Shown here one piece after another: positions 16,131 through 25,248 of a DNA stretch of 64,000 nucleotides (within the stretch, counting starts at the first letter, position 1; each line of letters starts with the position of its first letter). Where the stretch lies: assembly GCF_003610895.1 (NCBI RefSeq), contig NZ_MCAS01000012.1, positions 436,980 through 500,979 of the forward strand. The letters run 5' to 3'. The DNA is from Paraburkholderia fungorum. Lineage in GTDB: Bacteria; Pseudomonadota; Gammaproteobacteria; Burkholderiales; Burkholderiaceae. The notes beneath the pieces were generated by a model that saw only the letters and a program-made list of their open reading frames with translations, was not told the DNA's origin and did not search any database. The position numbers were made by a program, and so were the translations under genes.

Positions 16131-18449
16131 TCAGAAATCCATCTTCATGCTGACCGACACATTGCGGCCGGGCGCCGTATAGGCGTCCTTGATGGGCGAC
16201 GAATCGGCAATGCCGCGCACGTCCGACCAGTTCCAGTACTTGCGGTCGAACAGATTGAACACGCCGAGATAGGCGACCACATGTTTGTTGAAGCGGTAGC
16301 CGCCGCGCAGATCGACCACGAACGACGAAGCCGGCGCGAAACAGGTTTGCGAGGCGCAACTCTTCGGCGTGATGTCGCTCGATTTCTTCGCCGCCTGGAA
16401 CAGCAGGTCGGCTTGCGCGAACCAGCGCTCGCCCGGTTCATAGCGAATACCGAACACCGCCGAGAACGGGTTGACCGAATCCAGCGGCTGGCTCGCGGAA
16501 TTGCCGCTGTCCACGCTGCCTTTGGTGAAGGCCATCGCGGTCTTGAGCGAGAAGCCGTGCGGCAGCGCCCATTCCGCGCGGCCTTCCAGGCCGTGAATGT
16601 AGGCCTTGGAAAAGTTGACGTACTGAAACACCAGCGGGTCGTTGGGGCGTCCGGTGCCGCCCACGGTTTGCTGCGAGATGAAGTCGCGATAGCGGCCGGC
16701 GAAGATCGCTGCACTGTAGCGCAGCGGACCGAGCCCGGTGCCGAGCTTGCCGCGCAAACCGGCTTCGATGGTGTCGCTGGTTTCCGGCTTCAGGTTTGGA
16801 TTGCCGATCGAGGTGTAGCCATAGAGCGGATTGGCAAAGCTGTTGTTCACCTGGTCCGGCGCCGGCGCACGGAAACCATGCGCATATTGTGCGTACGGAA
16901 TCAGCGCGGGCGACACTTCGTACAGCACCGCCAGCCGCGGCGACAACGCGTTGTCGCTCGACGAAACCGGCTTGCCCAGATACTGCGGATCGCCGGTCTT
17001 CGCGCTCAGCTTGTAGGTGTCAAAGCGCAAGCCCGGCGTGACGGTCAACGCGCCGTAGCTGATCTGATCCTGAATGAACGCACCGAGCAAGCGGTAGTCG
17101 GTATCGGGGAACGGTTTGTTCGGGAACGCGGCTTCGCCTACGCCCGGCACGGTGCCGTCGCGCAGTGCGGTCACACGATCGAGACTGCCGTCGCCGCCAT
17201 ACAGCAGCTTGTGCGAAAGAATCCCGGTCTGGAAGTTGCTCTCCGCAAATGCCGATCCGCCGAAGACACGCTCGCCATAGTGACTCAAACGGGTACGTGA
17301 CGCGGAAGAGCCACGCGTCTCATACGAATTCTGATCCTGCCAGGCATCCTGGTAGTACACCTGAACATGTGCGGTCTGGAAATAGCGGGCAGCGTTGTTA
17401 TTGAAGTCGTAGTCGACGCTATAGCGGTTGCGCTCCAGCTTGTCATTGCCGGTCAGGGCGAGCGTGGTGGGCGGATTGATGGCCGACAGCACGTTCGTAT
17501 CGATCCGCTCGCGCACGGTTTCGGCGGTGAATTTGAAGGTGTCGTGCGCGGTCGGCTTGACGACGAGCTTGCCGAGCAGCGTTTCGGAATAGGTGTCCTG
17601 CGGATTCGCCGTAGTGCGCTTCGTACTGCTGGAGTTGTTGCTCCCCTGGTTGTCCACTTCATGGCCGCGCCGGCCGTCGGCAATCAGCATGCCCTGGATC
17701 ATGTCGTTGCCGCCGGCTGCCTGCACCGTCGCACCGAAACTGCGATCGGTGGAGTCGTAGCCTGGGCGCAGCGAAAAATAGGTGCGCTTGTTGTAGATGT
17801 CGAGCAGATCCTGCGGATCCTTGGTCAGAAAGTTCACCGCGCCGGTCAAGCCGTCGCTGCCATACAGCGCGGAGGCCGGGCCGCGCAGAATCTCGATGCG
17901 CTTGAGCGTGCCGAGATCGGCGTAGTCGCCACGACCCGCTTCAAGCGGGCCGAAAGTGAACGAATAGGGCAGACGGATGCCGTCTTCCATCAGCAGGATG
18001 CGATTGCCTTCGAGGCCGCGGATATTGATGCTCGAATCGTTGTCGCGGCCACCGCCCATGGCGGCCGAGGAAGGCCGGTAGGGCGTGCGGCGCACCGTGA
18101 CGCCGGGCTCGTAGCGCAGAGCGTCCTTGATGTTGTCGGCTTGCTGTTCTTCGAGGTCCTCGTCCGTGATGACCGACACCGACGCGGCCGTGCGGCTCTG
18201 GGCCGAGGCGGTGCGCGTGGCGGTGACGGTGACCGGGTCTAGCGATCGCGCGGATGCCAGATGCACCGGCTGGGTCGATTGGATCGATTGGATCGATGGT
18301 GGGGCCTGCGTCGCCAGTGGCGCGGCGCTGTCCTGAGGTTGCGCGATATCTGCTGCGTGAGCCGGCTGCGCGGCCCATAAACCGACGACGCCAAAAACGC
18401 CGGACAGCATGGCGCACAGCGGACGTCGCGCTGTATTGAGGTGATGCAC
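16131..18449 (-). CDS. hmuR: TonB-dependent haem/haemoprotein receptor
   Basis: A 772-residue outer-membrane receptor that drives haem uptake with TonB energy. A signal peptide (residues ~1-33) is followed by an Ala/Gln-rich spacer and a TonB box (DPVTVTATRT near residue 72). The plug then has INIRGLEGNRILLMEDGIRL and RGPASALYGSDGLTGAVNF, and a 22-strand barrel ends MKMDF. The haem receptor motifs FRAP (in HGFRAPAPDQVNN) and NPNLKPET are present, but no His lies between them, unlike HemR-type receptors. The operon continues with hmuS 64 bp later. A Fur-like site lies ~140 bp upstream. Confidence 0.93.
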   Translation of the reverse strand: MHHLNTARRPLCAMLSGVFGVVGLWAAQPAHAADIAQPQDSAAPLATQAPPSIQSIQSTQPVHLASARSLDPVTVTATRTASAQSRTAASVSVITDEDLEEQQADNIKDALRYEPGVTVRRTPYRPSSAAMGGGRDNDSSINIRGLEGNRILLMEDGIRLPYSFTFGPLEAGRGDYADLGTLKRIEILRGPASALYGSDGLTGAVNFLTKDPQDLLDIYNKRTYFSLRPGYDSTDRSFGATVQAAGGNDMIQGMLIADGRRGHEVDNQGSNNSSSTKRTTANPQDTYSETLLGKLVVKPTAHDTFKFTAETVRERIDTNVLSAINPPTTLALTGNDKLERNRYSVDYDFNNNAARYFQTAHVQVYYQDAWQDQNSYETRGSSASRTRLSHYGERVFGGSAFAESNFQTGILSHKLLYGGDGSLDRVTALRDGTVPGVGEAAFPNKPFPDTDYRLLGAFIQDQISYGALTVTPGLRFDTYKLSAKTGDPQYLGKPVSSSDNALSPRLAVLYEVSPALIPYAQYAHGFRAPAPDQVNNSFANPLYGYTSIGNPNLKPETSDTIEAGLRGKLGTGLGPLRYSAAIFAGRYRDFISQQTVGGTGRPNDPLVFQYVNFSKAYIHGLEGRAEWALPHGFSLKTAMAFTKGSVDSGNSASQPLDSVNPFSAVFGIRYEPGERWFAQADLLFQAAKKSSDITPKSCASQTCFAPASSFVVDLRGGYRFNKHVVAYLGVFNLFDRKYWNWSDVRGIADSSPIKDAYTAPGRNVSVSMKMDF
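18272..18298 (-). repeat. Three 9-bp tandem repeats inside hmuR
   Basis: GGGTCGATT, GGATCGATT and GGATCGATG follow one another without gap and encode an Ile-Gln-Ser repeat (SIQSIQSTQ) in the spacer between signal peptide and TonB box. Copy-number change would keep the frame and only alter spacer length. Confidence 0.6.
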
Positions 18450-18583
18450 GTGTGGTTCTCCCGATCAAACAAGCCCGTAGCTGGCTGGGTGACGAGAGGC
18501 ACCTGGCTGGCAGTTCGCAACGATGTGCGGACTGTGTATGTGAAATGGATAAATGGAGGTAACGAAAGCCTTACAAATTTATT

Positions 18584-18602
18584 GTAAATGAGAATCAATG
18601 TC
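18584..18602 (-). promoter_or_regulatory. Fur-box-like site
   Basis: GTAAATGAGAATCAATGTC matches 14 of 19 positions of the classical Fur consensus by eye. It lies in the ~330-bp divergent region between hmuR and the aconitase-like gene, 135 bp from the former and 181 bp from the latter. Iron repression of the haem operon is the expected role; an effect on the divergent iron-sulphur enzyme is possible. The rest of this region is AT-rich near 18560-18600 and shows no small gene. Confidence 0.7.
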
Positions 18603-18782
18603 AATTGAGTGCGCGTAAATTTCTGCCAGGTGTTGTTTGAAGGAGGGGTGGATGAGTGTTGTCCGGCGTGAGCGGTTGGACGCGGATCATCGCCAAACGA
18701 GAGGTCTGCGTTGCCCGACCAGCACTTCGGCATCGTCAGCGCGCGCCGTATAGTGGGTCTGGTGAGCGCAAGGAGAATGCTG

Positions 18783-20741
18783 ATGAGCGATACGATTCGT
18801 CTGGACGGCCGCGTGCTGTACCTGTCCCAGGACCCCGCGGTGATCGAGGCGCAACTGGCCGGCGAGAACTTCACGCGCGCGAGTGCCGGCCCGCTGCGCG
18901 ACAACGTCTCGACTGACGAAATCACACCGGTCACCGTCATGCTCACCTATGACGAACGCCTTGGCCAGTATCCGTACGTGGGCTTCCAGGCGGGTGAGCG
19001 CCTGCCAATTGGCCGCAATGCCGTCAGGAACGGTGGTTTTCAGGTGACGGTGGCGGGCAAGCGTTACGGCAAGGGGTCATCGCGCGAATCGAGTCCGTTG
19101 GCGGAGTTGTCGGCGGGCATCCGCCTGATCGTTGCCGAGAGTTTCGAGCGCATCTATCAGCAGAATTGCGACAACATCGGTATCCTGACTACCTCCGATT
19201 TCTCGGTGCTCGATCGTCTGATCGCGGGAGAGGCGGTGCCGATCGACGAGTTTCTCAAAGGCCGCGACGCGCTTACGCAGCAGATCATTCGCAGCGGTGG
19301 CCTGCTCGCGTACAGCAAGTTTGCCCACTGGCCCGCGCCGCGTGCGAAGAACATGGCGAATGCCGCTCATGCGGCGAGCGCCACGGAGCCGAAGACGTTG
19401 GTCGAGAAGATCATCGAACGTCATCTTCATCCGGGAATTGACCGCGCGCAGCGTGGCGACGGCGTGTTCATTGCCGCCGACTGGCGCTTCAGTCACGACT
19501 ATTTCACCGGCATGTGCGCACATCTGATGCATCGCGCGTTCGGTCGACCCGCGCCGCTGCATGAGCCGGATCACATCATCGCGTTTCAGGATCATCTGGT
19601 GCTCGCTTCGCAAAGCATTCCGCACGTGCGCGACGGATTACTGCCAGGCGTTGCCAATCTGATGGAAGGGCACACGTCTTTTTCGCGCGACTATCCGGTG
19701 CGCTCGCACGGCGCGCTCGATAACTCGCCAGGTTCCGAGGGCATCTGTCATGCGCTGATGGCCGAGCAGTACGCGTTGCCGGGGCAGGTCGCGTGCGGCA
19801 CCGATTCGCACACGCCGCATTCGGGCGCGCTCGGCTGCCTCGCGTTCGGTGCGGGCGCAACGGAAATCGCCAATAGCTGGGTGACGGGCTACGTGCGCTG
19901 CAACGTGCCGGAGACGTTGCGCATCGAGATTAGCGGCGCGTTGCGCGAGGGTGTCACCGCGAAAGATGTGGTGCTGCATCTGCTGCAGATGGACGCGATC
20001 CGCTCGGGCGGCGCGATCGGCCTCGTGTTCGAATACGGCGGCGCGGCGGTGCGTGCGATGTCGATCGACGAACGCGCCACGCTCACCAATATGGTCGCGG
20101 AGCTGGGTGGTTTCACGGGCATCGTCGAGCCGGACGAACGCACGGTGGCGTTCCTGAAGGAACGGCGCGGTGTCGACTTCAGCCTTGAAAACTGGATGAA
20201 AAGCGATCCCGGCGCTACGTATCGCGACACGATCCGTATCGACGCTGCCGCCATCGAACCGATGCTCGCGCGGCCTGGCGATCCGGGCAATGGCCTGCCG
20301 GCGCCGCAATTGCAGCAGGACGTCGCGATCGATATCGCGTATGGCGGTTCGTGCACGGCCGGCAAGCGCGAAGACTTCGACTTCTATCACGAGGTATTGC
20401 GCTGGGGCGTGGAGCAGGGCATGCATGTGCCCGAGGGCACGCGCCTTTTTCTGCAATTCGGCACGATGGCGGTGCGAGCGTATTGCGAGCGCCAGGGTTA
20501 TTTGCCGGTGTTCGAGCGCGCGGGCGTGACGCTCGTGATGCCCGGCTGCGGGTCGTGCGCGAATTGCGGACCAGGGCAATCGGCCGATGCAAGCGAGGTG
20601 ACGATCAGCGCGATCAACCGCAATTTCCCTGGCCGTTCAGGCCCGGGCAATGTGTGGCTCGCGAGTCCGTACACCGTTGCAGCAAGTGCGTTGGCTGGAA
20701 AAATCACGACCTTCGAACAATTGAAGCGCACACGCGGCTAG
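18783..20741 (+). CDS. Aconitase/isopropylmalate isomerase-family protein, swivel domain first
   Basis: A 652-residue hydro-lyase-like protein that fuses both parts of the aconitase fold in reversed order. Residues ~1-200 match the small swivel (LeuD-like) subunit (NVSTDEITP near residue 40, YGKGSSRESSPLAE near 97). Residues ~205-652 match the large LeuC-like subunit, with the cluster cysteines in CGTDSHTPHSG (near 338) and PGCGSCANCGPG (near 587-593). A 4Fe-4S enzyme interconverting a hydroxy-di/tricarboxylate by dehydration and rehydration is expected; the substrate is unknown. The start ATG has AGGAG 7 bases upstream, better spaced than the ATG two codons earlier. An MFS transporter follows, probably importing its substrate. 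Confidence 0.85.
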   Translation: MSDTIRLDGRVLYLSQDPAVIEAQLAGENFTRASAGPLRDNVSTDEITPVTVMLTYDERLGQYPYVGFQAGERLPIGRNAVRNGGFQVTVAGKRYGKGSSRESSPLAELSAGIRLIVAESFERIYQQNCDNIGILTTSDFSVLDRLIAGEAVPIDEFLKGRDALTQQIIRSGGLLAYSKFAHWPAPRAKNMANAAHAASATEPKTLVEKIIERHLHPGIDRAQRGDGVFIAADWRFSHDYFTGMCAHLMHRAFGRPAPLHEPDHIIAFQDHLVLASQSIPHVRDGLLPGVANLMEGHTSFSRDYPVRSHGALDNSPGSEGICHALMAEQYALPGQVACGTDSHTPHSGALGCLAFGAGATEIANSWVTGYVRCNVPETLRIEISGALREGVTAKDVVLHLLQMDAIRSGGAIGLVFEYGGAAVRAMSIDERATLTNMVAELGGFTGIVEPDERTVAFLKERRGVDFSLENWMKSDPGATYRDTIRIDAAAIEPMLARPGDPGNGLPAPQLQQDVAIDIAYGGSCTAGKREDFDFYHEVLRWGVEQGMHVPEGTRLFLQFGTMAVRAYCERQGYLPVFERAGVTLVMPGCGSCANCGPGQSADASEVTISAINRNFPGRSGPGNVWLASPYTVAASALAGKITTFEQLKRTRG

Positions 20742-20876
20742 AATGCTGGCCGGACCTTGCGGCCCGGCATCGTGGTGCGCGTGACGCGCAAGAGTACCCA
20801 AAGGCCGGCACAAGACCGGACCCGGCGAGCATCGTCGTGCTCGCCTGCATGACCGCACTACCAGGAGACAAACAAC

Positions 20877-22340
20877 ATGGCATCCCCCGATCACGCCGGA
20901 TCCGTCGCGCGCAGCGCCGGCGGCGCGGTGTCTTCCTCAACGGCCGCGACCTCCGCGGCTTCCGTCACGCTCGACGCCGGCAGCATCTCCGCGCGCCTCG
21001 ACCGGCTGCCCGCCACGCGTTCCGTCTGGAAGCTGGTGGTGCTGCTGAGCCTCGGCTTCTTCTTCGAACTGTACGACCTGCTGTACTCCGGCTACGTCGC
21101 GCCTGGTCTTGTCAAAAGCGGCCTGCTGACCTCGACCACGCACGGCCTGTTCGGCTCGACCGGCGTTGCCAGCTTCATCGCCGCGTTGTTCAGCGGGCTG
21201 TTCATCGGCACGATCGCGTGCGGCTTTCTGGCGGATCGCTACGGCCGCCGCGCCGTGTTCACCTATTCGCTGCTGTGGTACACGGCGGCCAACGTCGTGA
21301 TGGCGTTTCAGGAAACGGCCACCGGTCTGAATTTCTGGCGCTTCGTTGCGGGGATCGGCATTGGTGTCGAGCTGGTGACGATCGGCACGTACATCTCCGA
21401 ACTCGTGCCCAAGCAGATCCGGGGGCGCGCGTTTGCCTGCGAGCAGGCTGTGGGCTTTACGGCGGTGCCGGTGGTGGCGTTCCTGTCGTATCTGCTGGTG
21501 CCGCGCACGTTGCTGGGTCTCGATGGCTGGCGTTGGGTGGTGCTGATCGGCGCGCACGGTGCGCTGTTCGTGTGGTGGATTCGGCGCGCGTTGCCGGAGA
21601 GCCCGCGTTGGCTCGCACAGCAGGGGCGCCTCGCCGAAGCCGATCGCGTGATGAGCGAGCTCGAAGCGAAAGTACGCAGCGAGTACGGCCGTGAACTGCC
21701 GCCGCCCGCACCGCCGGTGCCGGTTGCGCCGCGCGGCAGCTTCCGCGATATGTGGGTGCCGCCGTACCGCAACCGCACGCTGATGATGACGATCTTCAAC
21801 ATCTTCCAGACGGTGGGCTTCTACGGCTTTGCGAACTGGGTGCCGACACTATTGATCAAGCAGGGCATTACGATCACCACGAGCCTGATGTACTCGAGCG
21901 TGATTGCGCTGGCCGCGCCGATCGGTCCGGTGATTGGCCTCTTTATCGGCGACCGCTTCGAACGCAAGACGGTGATCGTGGTGATGGCGGCCGTGAATAT
22001 CGTGTGCGGTCTGTGGTTCAGCCAGGCGTCCGGCGCGGTATTGCTGGTGAGCCTCGGCGTATGTTTGACGCTCGCGGGCAACATCATTTCGTACAGCTTT
22101 CATGCGTACCAGACTGAGCTCTTTCCGACTAGCATCCGTGCGCGGGCGGTGGGTTTTGTTTATTCGTGGAGCCGGTTTTCCGCGATCTTTACGGCCTTTC
22201 TGATCGCCGAAGTGTTGAAGCAATTCGGCACCGTGGGGGTCTTCGTGTTTATCGCCGGTGCGATGCTGATCGTGATGCTGGCGATTGGGTTGATGGGACC
22301 GCGAACCAGAGGTATCGAACTGGAGAAAATCTCCCGGTAG
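20877..22340 (+). CDS. MFS transporter (sugar-porter/NiaP-like)
   Basis: A 487-residue 12-helix major facilitator. Diagnostic motifs are GFFFELYDLLYSGYVAP in helix 1, GFLADRYGRRAVF between helices 2 and 3, and PESPRWLAQQGR before the central loop, the latter shared with the sugar porter group and its organic-acid/NiaP-like relatives. An Ala/Ser-rich extension of ~40 residues precedes the first helix. AGGAGACAAACAAC precedes the ATG. The gap of ~135 bp to the aconitase-like gene contains a 7-bp GC hairpin (GCGAGCA...TGCTCGC) but both genes run the same way and probably form one unit: uptake plus isomerisation of a carboxylate. Confidence 0.88.
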   Translation: MASPDHAGSVARSAGGAVSSSTAATSAASVTLDAGSISARLDRLPATRSVWKLVVLLSLGFFFELYDLLYSGYVAPGLVKSGLLTSTTHGLFGSTGVASFIAALFSGLFIGTIACGFLADRYGRRAVFTYSLLWYTAANVVMAFQETATGLNFWRFVAGIGIGVELVTIGTYISELVPKQIRGRAFACEQAVGFTAVPVVAFLSYLLVPRTLLGLDGWRWVVLIGAHGALFVWWIRRALPESPRWLAQQGRLAEADRVMSELEAKVRSEYGRELPPPAPPVPVAPRGSFRDMWVPPYRNRTLMMTIFNIFQTVGFYGFANWVPTLLIKQGITITTSLMYSSVIALAAPIGPVIGLFIGDRFERKTVIVVMAAVNIVCGLWFSQASGAVLLVSLGVCLTLAGNIISYSFHAYQTELFPTSIRARAVGFVYSWSRFSAIFTAFLIAEVLKQFGTVGVFVFIAGAMLIVMLAIGLMGPRTRGIELEKISR

Positions 22341-22487
22341 CGTTCAGAAGCAGGTTGCTGCGGAGGACGAGGCGATCAGACCTGCGAAAACCTCAGGCGG
22401 AAAGACGGTCTCTCATCTGCTCAACCTTGCCGCGGCGCTGCTGTAGCAGAATGTGGAGTTCTGCACCGTGCCCGATACGAGGTTGTC

Positions 22488-23006
22488 ATGCCCCGATACG
22501 TTGCTTTTCTCCGCGGCGTTAGCCCGATGAATGCCCGGATGCCCGAGCTCAAGCTCTGCTTCGAGGCGGCGGGCTTCTCCGACGTGAAAACCCTGCTCTC
22601 CAGCGGAAATGTCGTGTTCAATGCGCGCTCATCGTCACTGGCCGCCCTGGAGCGACGCGCCGAGAAAGCGATGCAAGCCGGACTGGGCCGCAGCTTCGGC
22701 ACCTTTGTCCGGCCGAGCCGCTATCTCCAGGACCTCATCGACGCGGACCCCTTCGCCGAGTTCAAGCTCGGGTCGTCGGTCAAACCGGTTGTCACTTTTC
22801 TCCACAGTCCCGTCTCGCCAGACGTGAAGCTGCCCATCGAGCGCGACGGAGCAAGCATCGTCAAGGCGAATGACACGGAGGTCTTCAGCGCCTACGTGCC
22901 TGACCCGAAGAAGGGCCCCGTATTCATGAGCCTGCTCGAACGCATATTCGGCAAGGACATCACCACTCGAACGCTCGACACAGTTATCAAGTGCGCCAAG
23001 GCATAA
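22488..23006 (+). CDS. DUF1697 family protein
   Basis: A 172-residue protein that begins MPRYVAFLRGVSPMNARMPE and contains LKTLLSSGNVVF-like sequence (VKTLLSSGNVVFNARS), both defining DUF1697. The family has no established function; the fold is small alpha/beta. The start follows CGAGGTTGTC. It is ~150 bp downstream of the MFS gene and ~50 bp upstream of the PhzF gene, in the same direction. No catalytic residues can be proposed. Confidence 0.88.
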   Translation: MPRYVAFLRGVSPMNARMPELKLCFEAAGFSDVKTLLSSGNVVFNARSSSLAALERRAEKAMQAGLGRSFGTFVRPSRYLQDLIDADPFAEFKLGSSVKPVVTFLHSPVSPDVKLPIERDGASIVKANDTEVFSAYVPDPKKGPVFMSLLERIFGKDITTRTLDTVIKCAKA

Positions 23007-23059
23007 ACCTGATGCGCGAGCATAGCCGATAGCCGACCCGTCACCAAGGTAACCATTGA

Positions 23060-23920
23060 ATGAAATCCTACGCATTCCGCCTGCTAAACGTGTTCGCCGA
23101 ATCTACTTTTGGCGGCAATCCGTTGTGCGTGTTCGAAGATGCACGGGGCCTGGATGATTCAAGCATGCTTGCGCTTGCCGCCCAGTTCAATCTTTCCGAA
23201 ACGACGTTTGTTTTGCCTTCAGATCGAGCAAGCGCCCAGGTTCGCGTTTTCACGCCTGGCTATGAAATGCCTTTTGCGGGACATCCGGCGCTTGGCACTG
23301 CACACGTGGTGCGAGACGTCGTTCATACCGGTGACAGCCTCACGCTCGAGTTCAAGGCGGGGGTTGTACCGGTAAGCGCACGCGAGGACGTGTGGACCTT
23401 CGCAGCGCCGCATGCCGGCAAGCCGAAAACAGCAGTCTGTACCTTGAGCGACGCAGAAATGGCGTCGCTGCTAGGCTTGCACGAAGACGATCTGCTCACG
23501 TCGCCCGTGTGGGTCGATACGGGTTCAGATCAGTTACTGGTCGCGCTGAACAGCACAGACGCGGTTCGCCGTGCACGGCCCGACAGCACGCGCCTGGATA
23601 TCTGGCCGCAAAGCAGTCTCGGTAGAAAGACTGCTTACGTGTTCGCATTCGATGCTGCCCGGCCGGGACGAGTGCTGTCGCGCTATTTCTTTGCAAAGCA
23701 GAGCGGAGGCTTTGCCGAAGACCCAGGCACAGGTTCCGCCTGCGCAAACCTGGGCGGCTGGCTGCTCGCCAACGAGCGTGAATTGCCGGCGGCATTTGAG
23801 ATCGAGCAGGGCGACGCGGTAGGCCGCCCCAGTCTGCTGCGGCTTTCAGTGACTGAGAGCGGCGAAATCCGTGTGGGTGGACGTGTGATTGAGCTGGGGC
23901 GGGGTGTCATCACGCTTTGA
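23060..23920 (+). CDS. PhzF-family isomerase/epimerase-like protein
   Basis: A 286-residue member of the PhzF/diaminopimelate-epimerase-fold family, named after the phenazine isomerase. FAESTFGGNPLCVF is the usual N-terminal strand-turn, the conserved glutamate lies in QFNLSETTFVLP (near residue 42), and the second half has the GFAEDPGTGSACANLGGWL block that binds the substrate carboxylate. No phenazine genes are near, so this is one of the many family members of unknown substrate. Its last 11 bases overlap the end of the convergent aminotransferase gene. Confidence 0.9.
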   Translation: MKSYAFRLLNVFAESTFGGNPLCVFEDARGLDDSSMLALAAQFNLSETTFVLPSDRASAQVRVFTPGYEMPFAGHPALGTAHVVRDVVHTGDSLTLEFKAGVVPVSAREDVWTFAAPHAGKPKTAVCTLSDAEMASLLGLHEDDLLTSPVWVDTGSDQLLVALNSTDAVRRARPDSTRLDIWPQSSLGRKTAYVFAFDAARPGRVLSRYFFAKQSGGFAEDPGTGSACANLGGWLLANERELPAAFEIEQGDAVGRPSLLRLSVTESGEIRVGGRVIELGRGVITL

Positions 23921-25100
23921 GTTCGGCGGCTATGGTGTCGGCAAGCCGGCGAATGGCTTCGTCCATAAACTGAGGATCGGTGCTTGAAAAGCTGAGACGG
24001 AGATTCGGCGAGCCATGCGCGTCATGATGAAATTCCGAACCGGGCACATACGCAACCCCGTTCTCAATGGCCTTGTTCAGTAGCTCGCGTGCGTCGATGG
24101 GAACACTGAGTGTTACCCATACAAAGAATCCGCCCTCTGGCGCGTTCCACGTTGCGTACGGAGCCAGGTGTGTTTGCAACGCGTCGAGCATTGCATCGCG
24201 CCGCGCCTGGTATCGTTCCTGAACACGCGCCACGTGCCCGTCTATCCCGCGCTTGAGCAGATTGACCACAATCTCCTGCGAGAGCGTGCCGGGCTGGAGA
24301 TCGCCGCCCTGTCGCAGGAGCGTCAGCAGCGAGATGAGGTTTGCCGGACCAACAATCCAGCCAATCCGAAGTCCCGGGGCAATGATTTTGGAGAACGAAC
24401 CGATAAATAACGTCCTGCCTGTGTCGGGTGATGCGTTGCCGCAATCCATTTCGAGAAGTGTGGGCGGAAGCTCACGCTCCGAGAATCTGATCTCACGATA
24501 CGGGCTGTCTTCGACCAGAAATGTGCCGCGTTGACGTGCAGTCGCGAGGAGCGTCGCACGCTCGTCGGCGCTGAGAATCTCTCCAGTGGGATTCTGGAAA
24601 TCGGTCATTGCGTAAATAAACTTCGTATTGCCCCCTTGCATGGCGTCATCTCGATCAGCGAGCGATGCGACCCTCGCGCCCCGGGCTCGAAACACCTGCA
24701 ATGCGCCCGGATAGGTATTGGGCTGCACCAGCACGGCATCGCCATCATCTATGAGCAACTGGGTAATCAGGTCGATTGCCTGCTGGGCGCCCGCGGTAAT
24801 AAGAATGTTCGACGCGTTGCATGTGACGCCCCGCTTGAGCATGTGCTGTGCCAAAAGCGCCAGCAGTTCCGGATTGCCCTGAGATTGGCCGTACTGCAGA
24901 GCGCGTGCGGCCGCATCCGGACTGTCGAGCACAACGCTCAGCGCGCTGAAAATCTCGGTGGACGGAAACAGCGTGCCATCGGGTTGCCCTGGTCCTAACG
25001 AAATGAGACCGGGCGTGTCCTGGGCCAGTTGCTCGAGTTTCCGGATGCCCGACGGTGCAAGGCGGGTAGACAGGCGCGACAGCAGATTCGGGTGCGGCAT
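23910..25100 (-). CDS. PLP-dependent class I/II aminotransferase
   Basis: A ~396-residue fold-type I aminotransferase similar to 2-aminoadipate/branched-chain or MocR-like enzymes. ISLGPGQPDGTLFP is the N-terminal substrate loop, TDFQNPTGEILS holds the Asn that contacts PLP, and the Schiff-base lysine is in GSFSKIIAPGLRIGW. The ATG giving MPHPNLLSRL is preferred since CGAGG precedes it by 7 bases; an ATG five codons earlier is also possible. The gene is divergent from an Lrp/AsnC regulator, the standard arrangement for amino-acid-responsive control, so it probably acts on an amino acid sensed by that regulator. Confidence 0.9.
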   Translation of the reverse strand: MPHPNLLSRLSTRLAPSGIRKLEQLAQDTPGLISLGPGQPDGTLFPSTEIFSALSVVLDSPDAAARALQYGQSQGNPELLALLAQHMLKRGVTCNASNILITAGAQQAIDLITQLLIDDGDAVLVQPNTYPGALQVFRARGARVASLADRDDAMQGGNTKFIYAMTDFQNPTGEILSADERATLLATARQRGTFLVEDSPYREIRFSERELPPTLLEMDCGNASPDTGRTLFIGSFSKIIAPGLRIGWIVGPANLISLLTLLRQGGDLQPGTLSQEIVVNLLKRGIDGHVARVQERYQARRDAMLDALQTHLAPYATWNAPEGGFFVWVTLSVPIDARELLNKAIENGVAYVPGSEFHHDAHGSPNLRLSFSSTDPQFMDEAIRRLADTIAAELKA

Positions 25101-25202
25101 TGTTTGGCCTCGCATGGTTCAGTTGGCGATTCGTTCGAATTCTCTGAAAATTATCGTAAGTCCATTTGTTATCGTGGGTAGAGGGATAATTTTGTGATTA
25201 AA

Positions 25203-25228
25203 ATCGGTAGAAAGTGAAAATCACCGAT
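25203..25228. promoter_or_regulatory. Small dyad in the aminotransferase/Lrp divergent promoter
   Basis: ATCGGT (25203-25208) faces ACCGAT (25223-25228), a 20-bp centre-to-centre spacing, just upstream of the Lrp/AsnC start. TTATCGT also occurs twice (25151-25157, 25169-25175) in the same gap. Lrp-type regulators often bind such imperfect, helically phased sites, but this is weak evidence. Confidence 0.3.
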
Positions 25229-25248
25229 GAATTCGCAAGGAATCCACC

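Noticed and set aside
19638..20579. 313-codon minus-strand frame within the aconitase-like gene
   Set aside because: Antisense shadow of a gene with strong family motifs.
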